A stretch of 37,029 nt of DNA from Deltaproteobacteria bacterium (GTDB taxonomy: Bacteria; Myxococcota_A; UBA9160; UBA6930): assembly GCA_002687015.1 (NCBI GenBank), contig NYZB01000093.1, forward strand, positions 1 through 37,029, given 5' to 3'. This document shows, one piece after another, positions 1 to 9,492 of the stretch. Made by a program: the position numbers and the translations under genes. The number at the start of each line of letters is the position of its first letter. Position 1 is the stretch's first letter. Below the pieces are notes generated by a model. The model was not told the origin of the DNA. It saw nothing but the letters and a program-made list of their open reading frames with translations, and did not search any database.

Positions 1-1
1 G

Positions 2-154
2 ACCGGCCCCACCGGCGTGGGCCAGGTCTGCGAGATCACCCGCCAGCTGCGCGGCGAGGCCGGCCCCCGTCAGCACTCGGAGGGCCGCACCGGCCTCGCT
101 CACATGGTTGGCATCGGCGCAGTGTGCGTCGTGCACGTGTTGCAGAGGGAATGA
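2..154 (+). CDS. Thiolase family protein, C-terminal end (partial at window edge)
   Basis: Frame 2 reads TGPTGVGQVCEITRQLRGEAGPRQHSEGRTGLAHMVGIGAVCVVHVLQRE*, typical thiolase/SCP-x C-terminus (QLRG, GLAHMVGIGAVC). Confidence 0.8.
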   Translation, partial: TGPTGVGQVCEITRQLRGEAGPRQHSEGRTGLAHMVGIGAVCVVHVLQRE

Positions 155-243
155 CGGGGATCCGATCGCGCCGACGGCGGGACTCGAGGCGAGTTTCGCG
201 TTCGCGTCGTATCGATGAGCGAGCCGGACCCTCGCGCGGCGAG

Positions 244-590
244 TCACCAACCGAGCGCGGCCGCAACTTCATCCAGGCAACGCTTCACCGCGTTGTAGTG
301 CTGCCTCCGGCCAGGCGAACGCCAACGCGGTGCGCCCTCAGGGAATTCTGGGCGATCGGCTGTTCCATCCGCGCGAGACCTCCGCGCCAAGTGTCCGGAA
401 TCGCTGCGAAGAGATCTGCTCTGCAGGCAGGGGGCCCCTCTTCGAGCCGTGGCGCGCCCAGGAGGCAAGCCAAGAAGTCGCGCGCGCGCGGCCGAGGAAC
501 GGCGTCGCCGAATCCGTGCCTCATGGCGGCCTCTCCGTATCTGGTTCCGAGAGACCCGGCTTCGCACCACGCGGAGGTCGTGCGAGGACG
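244..590 (-). pseudogene. C-terminal remnant of an unidentified protein, apparently frameshifted
   Basis: Minus frame reads ..TSAWCEAGSLGTRYGEAAMRHGFGDAVPRPRARDFLACLLGAPRLEEGPPACRADLFAAIPDTWRGGLARMEQPIAQNSLRAHRVGVRLAGG; protein-like text continues in another frame as HYNAVKRCLDEVAAALGW*. No start codon region. Confidence 0.35.
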
Positions 591-634
591 CTCGGTTCAG
601 CCAGCGTTTGGCAAGACCAGCCGCGTAGCCACCC

Positions 635-1609
635 CTATCCCTCCATGGTCAGGACCACGGTTCCCGTTCGGCGTCCACTGTCCACGTAGGCGTGGGCTTC
701 GGCGGCCTTCTCCAGTGGGTATCGCCGATCGATGGCGGCGCGGATCTCGCCCGCTTCGGCGAGCTCCTTGAGGACCACCAGGTCCTCGGGCCTGGAGCGG
801 GCGAACTGGGTCAGCACCTTCTTGTCGCTGGTCCGGTTGGTCCAGCGCGCGCGCAGCAGCGACGCGAAGAGGGGGTTGGCAAGGATGTAGCGGCCCTTCG
901 GGTTCAGCGCTGCGATCGCGCGGGTGTAGGAGCTCTTCGGAACCAGGTCGAAGATCACGTCGTAGGTCTTTCCGACTCGCGTGTAGTCCTCGACGGCGTA
1001 GTCGATCACGTGGTCCGCGCCGATGTCTCGCAGAGCGTCGAGCTTCTCGGCGCCGTCGACCGCAGTCACCTCGGCGCCGTAGTGTCTGGCGATCTGCACC
1101 GCCATCACGCCGATGTTCCCGCCGGCGCCGTTGACCAGGACGCGCTCGCCGGGCTGGACCTCGGCCAGCCGAAGGAAGTGGAGCGCGTTGTCGCCGCCGG
1201 TCGGGATGCCGGCGGCCTCCGCATAGCTCGTGTTCCGGGGCATGTGCGAGACGGCGCGTCGGCTCGACAGGCAGATGTACTCGGCGTGAGCTCCAAAGCC
1301 GAGACCAGGCGACGCAAAGACCCGATCTCCGGGCTCGAAGCGCGTCACGTCCTTGCCGACCACTTCGACGTCTCCGGCCAGCTCCTGACCGAGCACGGGC
1401 CAGCGCGGCTTGCGGATCCCCATGGCCAGGCGCAAGGGCAGCCAGAACCAGAGCGGGAACGAGAAGCTGCGCGCCTCGCAGTCCCATGTGCCGACCGTGG
1501 AAGCCCGGACCCTCACCAGGATCTCATGGTCCCTGGGGGTGGGCTTCGCGACTTCTTCGATCCGGATCACCTCGGGCGATCCGTACTCGTTGTAGACGGC
1601 GGCCTTCAT
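635..1609 (-). CDS. NAD(P)-dependent zinc-type alcohol dehydrogenase / quinone oxidoreductase
   Basis: 324 aa, MKAAVYNEYGSPEVIRIEEVAKP..., GQELAGDVEVVGKDVTRFEPGDRVF, nucleotide-binding NGAGGNIGVMAVQIA. Confidence 0.9.
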   Translation of the reverse strand: MKAAVYNEYGSPEVIRIEEVAKPTPRDHEILVRVRASTVGTWDCEARSFSFPLWFWLPLRLAMGIRKPRWPVLGQELAGDVEVVGKDVTRFEPGDRVFASPGLGFGAHAEYICLSSRRAVSHMPRNTSYAEAAGIPTGGDNALHFLRLAEVQPGERVLVNGAGGNIGVMAVQIARHYGAEVTAVDGAEKLDALRDIGADHVIDYAVEDYTRVGKTYDVIFDLVPKSSYTRAIAALNPKGRYILANPLFASLLRARWTNRTSDKKVLTQFARSRPEDLVVLKELAEAGEIRAAIDRRYPLEKAAEAHAYVDSGRRTGTVVLTMEG

Positions 1610-1990
1610 GGCGATCTCCTGTTCAGATCCCGAAGTGGAGTCCGTCCCGGGCGAGCTGGCGGTACTTGCGCTCGTTCGGAGACGACACAGTCGACCATGA
1701 GCTCGCCATGCGGGTCTTCATAGGTGTGGGGTACTTCGTCACTCTGTGTGATGTCGATATCAAGCTTCGTGTAAGATGGACACGAAGCCGAGTGCTCGCC
1801 AATGGAAATGCAAGGTTGTGTGGATTCGCGGCTGCGTTCCTACCCATGCTGATTGCAGCACCTCTGTTGAAGGGATGGAATCCTGCTAAGACGGCCCCGC
1901 CCAGGATGATCGTCGAGCAAGGCAGCGCCACCTTCATTCTGCAACGGCGAACTGTGTGACCCGCGAAGGGAACCCGGCTCCGGAGACGCC

Positions 1991-3229
1991 ATGACGCGCC
2001 TGGTCGTCGTCCTCATCGTCATCGCGACCTTGTTCGTGGTGGGCCAGCTGTACCTGCGTTCTCGCCGCCGCAAGGCCGCCGGCCTGATCGAGCGTCTTGC
2101 GACGAGTCTCGGCGGTTCGCTGCGGGGCAACCACATCGACCTGCTCGTGGGGAGCCACCACGTCGTTCTCGATTCCCAGGTCACCCGCGACGACAGGCCG
2201 GAGGAACTCCGGTTGACCCTCGTGTCGAACCTCCTCGGTGACTTCCGACTGACGGAAGCGGCCGGTGCAGAGTACTACGACGATTGCAGGTTCAGAGAGC
2301 CCGCGGAGCCCGGCGAGCCCTTTGCGGGTTGGCACCTGCACTCGGAGGTCCCCGACCAGCTCGTGGCCCTCGCCTCGGACGGGCGCATTCTTCGATCGTT
2401 GGAAGGACTCGCGGCACTTGGATTCACACGCATCGAACTCGGGAATCGGAGACTCCGGGCTCATTGGCCGGACTTCTCGCGGAAGCCCGACGATCACGAC
2501 TGGGATGCAAGAGGGACCGACGCACTTCCGGAGCGTGTGCGCGGCGCGGCAGAAGCGCTCTCGGAACTCACGTGGGCTGCGGAGGCGGCTCTTGGATCGC
2601 GTGGGAGCCTCGGTCGCGGGCTGCGTATTCGCGTCGTCTTCACGGCTCTCATGCTGGTCCCCATTCTGCTGATGGTCGCCGGCCTCTTCGCCATCTTTCA
2701 TCTCTACGATGCGTATCCGATCCTTCGCGAGGGCCGACTGCTGGCGCTGATGGGTCTCGCGGGCTCTTCTCTCGCGCTGATCTGCGGCGCGATCTCCTTT
2801 GTCTTGCTGCGAAGGAGCATCCAACGCGGCGCGCGTGCGGTCCTGGTCGGCTTCCTCTCCCTCTTCGGCTGTTGTCTGTTCAGCGGCGCCCTGATCCTCT
2901 GGTGGAATGGCACCGGCCCGCAGGGCCCCGCCCAAGCGGTGACCGTCGAGGTGGTGAGGCTCCAGCGGGAATCGGCGCTCACCTCCTTCAGGGGGAGGAT
3001 TCTGCAGGAGTTGATCGGAGAGGGCAGTCCGATCGAGGAGTGGGCGGCGAGCTATCGTGCCGTCGTCCCATCGTGGCACGACGATTCCCTGTATGGCATC
3101 ACCCTGAGCGCGGAGGACTTCGAAGCGCTTGCTTCGAACGGCGGCAGCCTCTCGCTCACCGTGCTTCCGGGAGCCCTGGGTCTCGAGTGGTACTCCCAGG
3201 TCGTCGTGCTCGGGAGGGCAGGGCCTTGA
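1991..3229 (+). CDS. Hypothetical membrane protein
   Basis: 412 aa ORF with N-terminal TM and two central hydrophobic segments (LMLVPILLMVAGLFAIF, LALMGLAGSSLALICGAISFVLL). Confidence 0.7.
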   Translation: MTRLVVVLIVIATLFVVGQLYLRSRRRKAAGLIERLATSLGGSLRGNHIDLLVGSHHVVLDSQVTRDDRPEELRLTLVSNLLGDFRLTEAAGAEYYDDCRFREPAEPGEPFAGWHLHSEVPDQLVALASDGRILRSLEGLAALGFTRIELGNRRLRAHWPDFSRKPDDHDWDARGTDALPERVRGAAEALSELTWAAEAALGSRGSLGRGLRIRVVFTALMLVPILLMVAGLFAIFHLYDAYPILREGRLLALMGLAGSSLALICGAISFVLLRRSIQRGARAVLVGFLSLFGCCLFSGALILWWNGTGPQGPAQAVTVEVVRLQRESALTSFRGRILQELIGEGSPIEEWAASYRAVVPSWHDDSLYGITLSAEDFEALASNGGSLSLTVLPGALGLEWYSQVVVLGRAGP

Positions 3230-3306
3230 GAACGAAGTCGCCACCGGGGCAGGAAGATCACCGAAGGATCGGTCCAGCGGACCCCTTCGACCAGGGAGGG
3301 AACAGG

Positions 3307-4224
3307 TTGAAGTTCGAGACGATGCTCTACGAGGTCGACGATGCGATCGCAACGATCACCCTCAACCGGCCCAACCACCTCAATACGATCGTGCCGCCCA
3401 TGCCCGACGAGCTGGAGAGTGCCGTCATCGCCGCGAACCGCGACCCCGGCGTTCGCGTCATCGTTCTGCGCGGGGCCGGCCGCGCCTTCTGTGCGGGCTT
3501 CGACTTCGGGGGCAACCTCGAGCACTGGGGCAACGGCCTGCAGACCGAGGGGCGCTGGGATCCGGGCAAGGACATGGTCGGAGTGACGAACCCGGCGTGG
3601 GCTCCGGTGCCGAAGTTCATGAGTCTGTGGCGAAGCTCGAAGCCCGTGATCGCCCAGGTGCACGGCTGGTGCGTGGGCGGCGGCTCGGACATGGCGTTGT
3701 GCGCCGACCTCGTCATCGCCTCCGAGGATGCGCGCATCGGCACGCCGTACTCGCGCATGTGGGGCTGCTACCTCACCGGCATGTGGATCTATCGCCTCGG
3801 CCTCACGAAGGTGAAGGAGGTGGCGCTCACCGGGCGTCCGCTCTCGGGCAAGCAGGCTGCCGAGGCCAGCCTCATCAACCGGGCAGTGCCCTTCGACCGT
3901 CTCGAGGCCGAGGTGCGCGCCGAGGCCGAAGCCCTCGCACAGGAGCCGCCGGCGCAGCTCGCCGCCATGAAGCTCATCGTGAACCAGGCCTTCGAGAACA
4001 TGGGCCTGGCGAGCACCCAGACGCTCGGGCCGATCCTCGACGGCTACATGCGCAACATCCCCGAGGCCGAGCAGTGGATACGCCTTGCTGCGGAGGAAGG
4101 TGTAGGTGCGGCGGTCGCCCAGCGCGACGGACCCTTCGGCGACTACAGCCAGGGCGCCAGAGAGGACAAGCCCGATCCGAACAACGTCATCACGCCGCGC
4201 GGAGGTGGCAAGAAGGAGGGCTGA
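3307..4224 (+). CDS. Enoyl-CoA hydratase/isomerase family protein
   Basis: TTG start 3307 (or ATG 3322); ATITLNRPNHLNTI, GAGRAFCAGFDF, VHGWCVGGGSDMALCADLVIASEDARIGTP crotonase signatures. Confidence 0.9.
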   Translation: MKFETMLYEVDDAIATITLNRPNHLNTIVPPMPDELESAVIAANRDPGVRVIVLRGAGRAFCAGFDFGGNLEHWGNGLQTEGRWDPGKDMVGVTNPAWAPVPKFMSLWRSSKPVIAQVHGWCVGGGSDMALCADLVIASEDARIGTPYSRMWGCYLTGMWIYRLGLTKVKEVALTGRPLSGKQAAEASLINRAVPFDRLEAEVRAEAEALAQEPPAQLAAMKLIVNQAFENMGLASTQTLGPILDGYMRNIPEAEQWIRLAAEEGVGAAVAQRDGPFGDYSQGAREDKPDPNNVITPRGGGKKEG

Positions 4225-4281
4225 AGGCTCATGGGGTGGGGCTGCCTGCCGGTCCGAAGAACCCATCCCGAGGCCCAACAC

Positions 4282-4749
4282 CTAGTCGAGTGCGTCGAGG
4301 ATCCGCTCGGCTTCGTCGAGATCCAGACCCTCGTGCACCTCGTCCCCGATCCACATCAGCGGCGCTGCCGAGCAGGCCCCGAGGCAGACCTCCTCGCCCA
4401 GCTCGATCCGGCCGTCCTCACTGATCCCGTCGACTAGAACTCCGATCCGCTCGGAGAGCGCGTTCAAGAACTCGCGGGCGCCGTCACGGAGGCAGGCTCC
4501 TCCGACGCAGATCTTCACCTGGTGGCGGCCACGCCTCCGGGTGTTCAGGACATTCGAGATCTCGACGACCGCGAGGACTTCGCTCGGTCTCATCTCGAAG
4601 ATCTCGGCGAGCTCGCTGGCTGCGCCTTCGCTGATGTCGCCGCAAGCCTGATGGACGCGGTGCAGGGCGGGAAGGAGCCCGCTGCGAAGCCGGGGCAGCT
4701 CCGCATTCTGGGCGGCGATCTCCTTGCGGAGCTTGTCGGAGATTCCCAT
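4282..4749 (-). CDS. NuoE/FdsG-like thioredoxin-fold [2Fe-2S] subunit (NADH dehydrogenase 24 kDa family)
   Basis: MGISDKLRKEIAAQNAELPRLRSGLLPALHRVHQACGDIS...KICVGGAC...EEVCLGACSAAPLM: CX4C and CX3C cluster motifs. Confidence 0.85.
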   Translation of the reverse strand: MGISDKLRKEIAAQNAELPRLRSGLLPALHRVHQACGDISEGAASELAEIFEMRPSEVLAVVEISNVLNTRRRGRHQVKICVGGACLRDGAREFLNALSERIGVLVDGISEDGRIELGEEVCLGACSAAPLMWIGDEVHEGLDLDEAERILDALD

Positions 4750-5234
4750 CAGGGTTCTTCCTGGAGGTCGCGAACCCGATCGGGCGACTCCGCGCCTTCT
4801 TCCTTCCAGCGCAAGGACAGCGCGAGGCCGATCACATTGCGCCCTACGTACTCGACGAAGAGCAGCAAGTAGATCAGCGGGATCAGGGCGCGATAGCGGA
4901 AGAGAACGATGACGTACAAGCAGGCCATCAGGAGCTGCAACCAACCCCATTGGGCAATGAAGGAGACCACCGTCTTCGCGCCTTCAGCCGAGTAGGAGTC
5001 GAGTGGAATGGTCGCAATCGATTGTGCGCCGCTGTCCGGCAGGAGGAGATGAACACCGCCCCGATAGAAGGTCAGGAGCGTGATGGGGACGAGGATCCAG
5101 AGCGCGACCTGGCTGCCGCGGTATCGGTTGTCGATCGAGCGAGGCAGGAGCCGGTCGAGCACGCGCATCCCCTTTTCGTGGAGGCGGATGTCCGCGCGGA
5201 GAGGTTGCGACACCCGAGCCAGAAGTGCATACAT
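4749..5234 (-). CDS. Small multi-pass membrane protein
   Basis: MYALLARVSQPLRADIRLHEKG... three to four hydrophobic helices; stop overlaps the start of the NuoE-like gene (TGATG). Confidence 0.65.
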   Translation of the reverse strand: MYALLARVSQPLRADIRLHEKGMRVLDRLLPRSIDNRYRGSQVALWILVPITLLTFYRGGVHLLLPDSGAQSIATIPLDSYSAEGAKTVVSFIAQWGWLQLLMACLYVIVLFRYRALIPLIYLLLFVEYVGRNVIGLALSLRWKEEGAESPDRVRDLQEEP

Positions 5235-5450
5235 GATCCCCAGTCCTGCTGCTGCTAGAGGGTGCGGCTCTGGACGGGTCTCCAAGGCCCCGCGGGTCGC
5301 GGCTTCCAGGCCCCACATTGCCTCGCGCCATACGCTCCCGGCCGTTCCACCCGCCCAGGGCCGTTCGCGGGTCTTCCATTCTGCCGTCCGTTGCCGAGGC
5401 CTTCCAGGAGATCGTGGAGGGCAAGGCCCTCCATTGGGCGAGCTCCGCCG

Positions 5451-5745
5451 CTAGTCCGAGATGATCGTGGGGTTCTCGAACCGGGCGGTCAATGGCCGGT
5501 TCGCGAGGCAGCGCACCCGGTGGGTCATGGGATCGAAGGGCGAAGCGGCCCTGAGCGCGTCGATGGCGCTCGCGGCGACGGTGTGGTCGCCCGTCTGCTG
5601 GAAGTGGATCGAAGCCGCTGAACCGTTCATGTCGAGCTGGAAGCTCAGGGCCACGTCTGTCGTCCTCGCGTTCCTGGGCAACGTCCAGCGCGAGATGGTC
5701 CGAAGCTTCACTCTTTCGAGGTAGGCCAGGACCTCCGGTCGAGAT
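5451..5745 (-). pseudogene. TonB C-terminal-domain-like protein, 5'-truncated
   Basis: RPEVLAYLERVKLRTISRWTLPRNARTTDVALSFQLDMNGSAASIHFQQTGDHTVAASAIDALRAASPFDPMTHRVRCLANRPLTARFENPTIISD*; no N-terminal TM/start; homologous text ends at ~5740. Confidence 0.55.
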
Positions 5746-6518
5746 CTGTCTGTGCGCGTCGATTCGGCCGTCACTCGGCGCGGAGACGGAGTTGGCGAAG
5801 CGGCTCGTGAATTCAGTCGGGCCTTGGAGCGCATGGAGGCGGCCGACGAGTACCGGAAGGTCCTGCTTCGAGACATCTCGCACGAGCTGCACGAGCCCTT
5901 GACCCGACTTCAAGTGGCTGTGGGAATCGCGTTGCAGGCCAGTCGGCGCAACGACCAGGCCCTGGGCAAGGAGCTGGAGCAGGTGCGGCGAGAGGGCAAC
6001 CGGTTGGACGAGCTCATCGGGCAGATCCTGGATCTCTCTCGCCTCGAGTATCGATCGGGCCTGCAGCGACAGCTCATCGAGGTCGACCGGCTCGTGGCTA
6101 CTGTCGTGGAGGATGCCGAACCCCTTGCTGCGAGCCGGGGCAGTCGCATCATCGTGGAGGCGAATCCTCCAATGTGTCTCAACGGAGACGCGTACTCGTT
6201 GTCCACAGTGGTGGACAATCTGGTTCGGAACGCGCTCGTCCCCACGCCCCGGGTTACGACGGTGCGCGTCCGCGTTGGCGACGTCGGTGAGGCCATCCAG
6301 ATCCAGGTGGAGGACGACGGTCCGGGCGTCAGCGAGGAGTTCGCCGGGCGCATGCTCGACCCCTTCGTGCGCGGGAGGGCCAGTCCGGCGTCACCCGGAG
6401 CCGGTGCCGGGCTGGCGCTGGTGAGCGTGCGGTCGAGGCTCATGGGGGCACGGTCAGCGCGGGTTCGGGGCAAAATGGGGACGGTCTCGTCATGAGTGTG
6501 ATCCTGCCCAGTGGGTGA
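5735..6518 (+). pseudogene. CpxA-type sensor histidine kinase, 5'-truncated and frameshifted near its 3' end
   Basis: Partial HAMP DLSVRVDSAVTRRGDGVGEAAREF, H-box LLRDISHELHEPLTRLQ, N-box VVDNLVRNAL, G-box VEDDGPGVSEE; C-terminal HGGTVSAGSGQNGDGLVMSVILPSG* lies in another frame ending at 6518. No sensor domain. Confidence 0.8.
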
Positions 6519-6716
6519 GCGGGTGCGCCGGTCGGTCCACACCCATTCCCCTGGGGATCGGACACTCCATCCACGTACGCGCTCGATAGCCGGGCGCGAG
6601 CCATGTCGAGCCGAGCGACTTGCGCCGTGGCGAGCGGGAACCATGATTCTCCTTCGACCAAGGCCATCGGATCGGACGGAGCGCACCGGATCCGGCGGTA
6701 TCCAAGAGAGGACCCC

Positions 6717-7727
6717 GTGAAGAAGCCCCAGCTCATTTCGCGACCGCTCGCCCTGCTTCCGATCTCCCTCCTGCTCGTCTTTGCGAGCGAGGTCCAGGCG
6801 GAGGACCTTGCTGCGCTGCGGGCGCGCGTGAAGCCGATCTTCGGGAGCCTGCCCGCGGAAGTCGTGAACCCGGCCAATCCGGTCACGGAGGCGAAGGTCG
6901 AGCTCGGCCGGAGGCTCTACTTCGAGACCCGTCTCTCCAAGGCCAACGACATCTCGTGCAACTCCTGCCACGACCTCGCCCGCTTCGGCGTCGACGGCGA
7001 GCCCACCTCGCCCGGGCACGAAGGCCAACGCGGCGGGCGCAACTCGCCCACCGTGTACAACGCGGCGGCTCACGTCGCGCAGTTCTGGGATGGACGCGCG
7101 GCGGACGTGGAGGAGCAGGCCAAGGGTCCGATCCTGAATCCGATCGAGATGGCGATGGACTCCGAGGAGGCCGTCCTGGCCGTGCTGGCCGCTGACCCCG
7201 ACTACCCGGCGCTCTTCGCAGCCGCCTTTGCAGACGACGCCGAGCCCCTCAGCTACGACAACCTGGGCAGGGCGATTGGCGCCTTCGAGCGACGCCTGAT
7301 GACTCCATCGCCTGTCGATGCCTTTCTCGCAGGCGACGACTCGGCGCTGACGGAGGCCCAGCTCACGGGGCTCGAGGAGTTCGCGCGCGTCGGCTGTGCG
7401 ACCTGTCACTACGGCCCCGCAGTCGGAGGCGCGGCGTTCCAGAAGATCGGGCTCATCCAGCCCTATCCGACGAAGGACCTGGGGCGCTTCGAGGTCACGG
7501 GCAAGGAGAGCGACAAGTACGTGTTCAAGGTGCCCTCCCTGCGGAACATCGCGAAGACCGCGCCCTACTTCCACGACGGCAGTGTGTCGAAGCTCGAGGA
7601 GGCGATCCGCCTGATGGCACGCCACCAGCTGGGCGTCGAGCTCGATGACGCGCAGGTCGCCTCGCTCGCTGCCTTCGCGGGCGCGCTCACGGGTGAGATC
7701 GACGAGGACTACGTGAAGCAGCCCTGA
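6717..7727 (+). CDS. Di-haem cytochrome c peroxidase (MauG/CcpA family)
   Basis: GTG start after signal-like MKKPQLISRPLALLPISLLLVFASEVQA; two CXXCH (CNSCH, CATCH); VPSLRNIAKTAPYFHDGSV. Confidence 0.92.
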   Translation: MKKPQLISRPLALLPISLLLVFASEVQAEDLAALRARVKPIFGSLPAEVVNPANPVTEAKVELGRRLYFETRLSKANDISCNSCHDLARFGVDGEPTSPGHEGQRGGRNSPTVYNAAAHVAQFWDGRAADVEEQAKGPILNPIEMAMDSEEAVLAVLAADPDYPALFAAAFADDAEPLSYDNLGRAIGAFERRLMTPSPVDAFLAGDDSALTEAQLTGLEEFARVGCATCHYGPAVGGAAFQKIGLIQPYPTKDLGRFEVTGKESDKYVFKVPSLRNIAKTAPYFHDGSVSKLEEAIRLMARHQLGVELDDAQVASLAAFAGALTGEIDEDYVKQP

Positions 7728-7824
7728 GAGCGGCCGCGAATCCGGGATGGGCTGCCCTTCCGCTACCATCGCCAGGTGCCGATAGGCTAGTCAGACTTCG
7801 AACGAGGCGCCTCCGCTCCGCTCG

Positions 7825-8300
7825 TTGCTGGCCTGCTTGCTGGAATCAACGAGCGAGAGCAGCACCGGGCCGGAGCGTCTTCACTACCTCGACAGCATTC
7901 GGGGATTGGCCGCCCTTTCCGTGGTGTGGTCCCACTTCACGGTCGCCTTCGGACTGCTCCCGTATCAGGACTTCCTGACCTACACGCCGGTCCACATCTT
8001 CTGGGACGGCTACGCCGCCGTGGCCATGTTCTTCGTGCTGAGCGGCATGGTGCTCTCCATCAAGCACTTCTCCCCGCCGGTGAGCCAGGCGCTCTCCATG
8101 GACCTGCCCGGGTTCTACGTCACGCGCATCTTCCGGATCCTGCTCCCCTTTGCCGCAATCGTCTTCGTGAGCTTTGTGTTCCAGAGAGGGGTCTACAGCC
8201 GGGTCGTCACCGACCCGAACGCAAGCGCCTGGCTCTACGGCTTCTGGATCAGCCCGGAACCCCTCCGAGAGGCAGCGCTGCTCATTCCCCCGCCCAGGTT
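7825..8300 (+). pseudogene. Acyltransferase 3 family, N-terminal ~160 aa only
   Basis: HYLDSIRGLAALSVVWSHF...FFVLSGMVLSIKHF...FYVTRIFRILLPF, then abrupt unrelated PPPRFRPAGARWST*. Confidence 0.75.
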
Positions 8301-8678
8301 CAGGCCCGCCGGTGCACGGTGGTCGACGTGAGCATCGAGGAGCTGGAGCCCTGGAACGGGGCCTACCTCGAGGGACGCTACGCCGTCCGCTTCCTCCTGC
8401 AGGACGAGGAGGGCGGGCAGGTGTACGAGAACGTGCCCCTGACCCAGCCTCCGACCTGGTACTTCGACGAGGCCGCTCTGCACCGGGCGGTACTGCCCTA
8501 CACGCCGGGCGCCCCGACCGGCTGCAGGGGGGCGCCGGATGGAGAAGGGGCGGTGATTCGAGCGCGGGGCGGCTGGGCGCTGCTCGTGTACTTCCTGCCC
8601 GTGTTCTTCGGCGTGGTGTTCCTCGTCACCGGCGTCTTCCTGTTGCGGCCGGCGGCGTGGTGCGATCGGAGAGAGTGA
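8300..8678 (+). pseudogene. DUF3592-like membrane protein, C-terminal part only
   Basis: Frame 3: VVDVSIEELEPWNGAYLEGRYAVRFLLQDEEGGQVYENV...WALLVYFLPVFFGVVFLVTGVFLL; no plausible start, overlaps end of acyltransferase fragment in another frame. Confidence 0.55.
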
Positions 8679-8693
8679 GCCCGGGCTGCGGGC

Positions 8694-9401
8694 CTACCAG
8701 ATGCCGGGCACCAGGCGATACGGCGTCTGCTCTGCGTACTCCGGATACCCCTGGAGCTCCCCTTGCAGGGTCCGGTCTTCCAGTGAAGTGCGGAGGATGA
8801 ACAGCACGATGAGTGCTGCGGCGGGGATCAGCGCGAAGCGCGAGCCGAGGGCCGTCGGCAGCGCGAGCACCAGGAGGATGATCCCGGCATACATCGGGTG
8901 ACGCACCACGGCGTAGGGCCCTGTCGTGATCACCGCGTGTCCGCGCTCCTCGTCGATCTTCACAACTCGGGAGAGAAAGGTGTTCTCCCGCGTGACCCAG
9001 TGCATGAGGGCGAAGCCGGGCAGGTGGAGGAGCATCGCCGCGATCTCGACCGGCGCCGGAAAGGGCTGGCTCCAGCCGAAGCGTTGCACGTCGAGCCCGG
9101 GCACGACGTAGAGGCCGATTCCCGCCGCGAACATCCCCAACATCACGACCTTGTCCCAGGCCTTCTGACCCTCTTGCGTCGGGCTCGCCTTCGCTCGCTC
9201 CGCCAGCAGCTCGGGATCGTGGCGCGCCAGGAACACGGTGCTTCCGATGGCGAAGCCCGCCCAGAGGCTGATGACGCCCCAGGCCTCGGGCCAGCGCCAG
9301 GTGCCCGCGGGCAGAAGGAAGATCAGCGCGAAGAGGGTCAGGCGGACGGCGAGGGTCAGCCACAGCTTGGCACCGGGACCGGACGGCGCGGCTTCGTTCA
9401 T
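8694..9401 (-). CDS. Isoprenylcysteine carboxyl methyltransferase-like integral membrane protein
   Basis: MNEAAPSGPGAKLWLTLAVRL...; VITTGPYAVVRHPMYAGIILLVLALPTALGS...YPEYAEQTPYRLVPGIW. Confidence 0.85.
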   Translation of the reverse strand: MNEAAPSGPGAKLWLTLAVRLTLFALIFLLPAGTWRWPEAWGVISLWAGFAIGSTVFLARHDPELLAERAKASPTQEGQKAWDKVVMLGMFAAGIGLYVVPGLDVQRFGWSQPFPAPVEIAAMLLHLPGFALMHWVTRENTFLSRVVKIDEERGHAVITTGPYAVVRHPMYAGIILLVLALPTALGSRFALIPAAALIVLFILRTSLEDRTLQGELQGYPEYAEQTPYRLVPGIW

Positions 9402-9492
9402 GGGCCCAGGATGGGCGATCCCTCCCAGCTTCGCACCCGCTCTTCGTTGAGGGAGGTGGCGGGAAGCCACCCGGCGCCGCCCATCCACGCAT

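Noticed and set aside
2284-3306. N-terminal extension of the enoyl-CoA hydratase ORF
   Set aside because: Out-of-frame shadow of the 1991-3229 gene; crotonase homology begins at 3307 or 3322.
1934-3352. 472-aa minus-strand ORF
   Set aside because: Low-complexity R/E/H-rich shadow opposite a plausible membrane protein.
5910-7769. 619-aa minus-strand ORF
   Set aside because: Antisense to the kinase and cytochrome c peroxidase, which have clear domain motifs on the plus strand.
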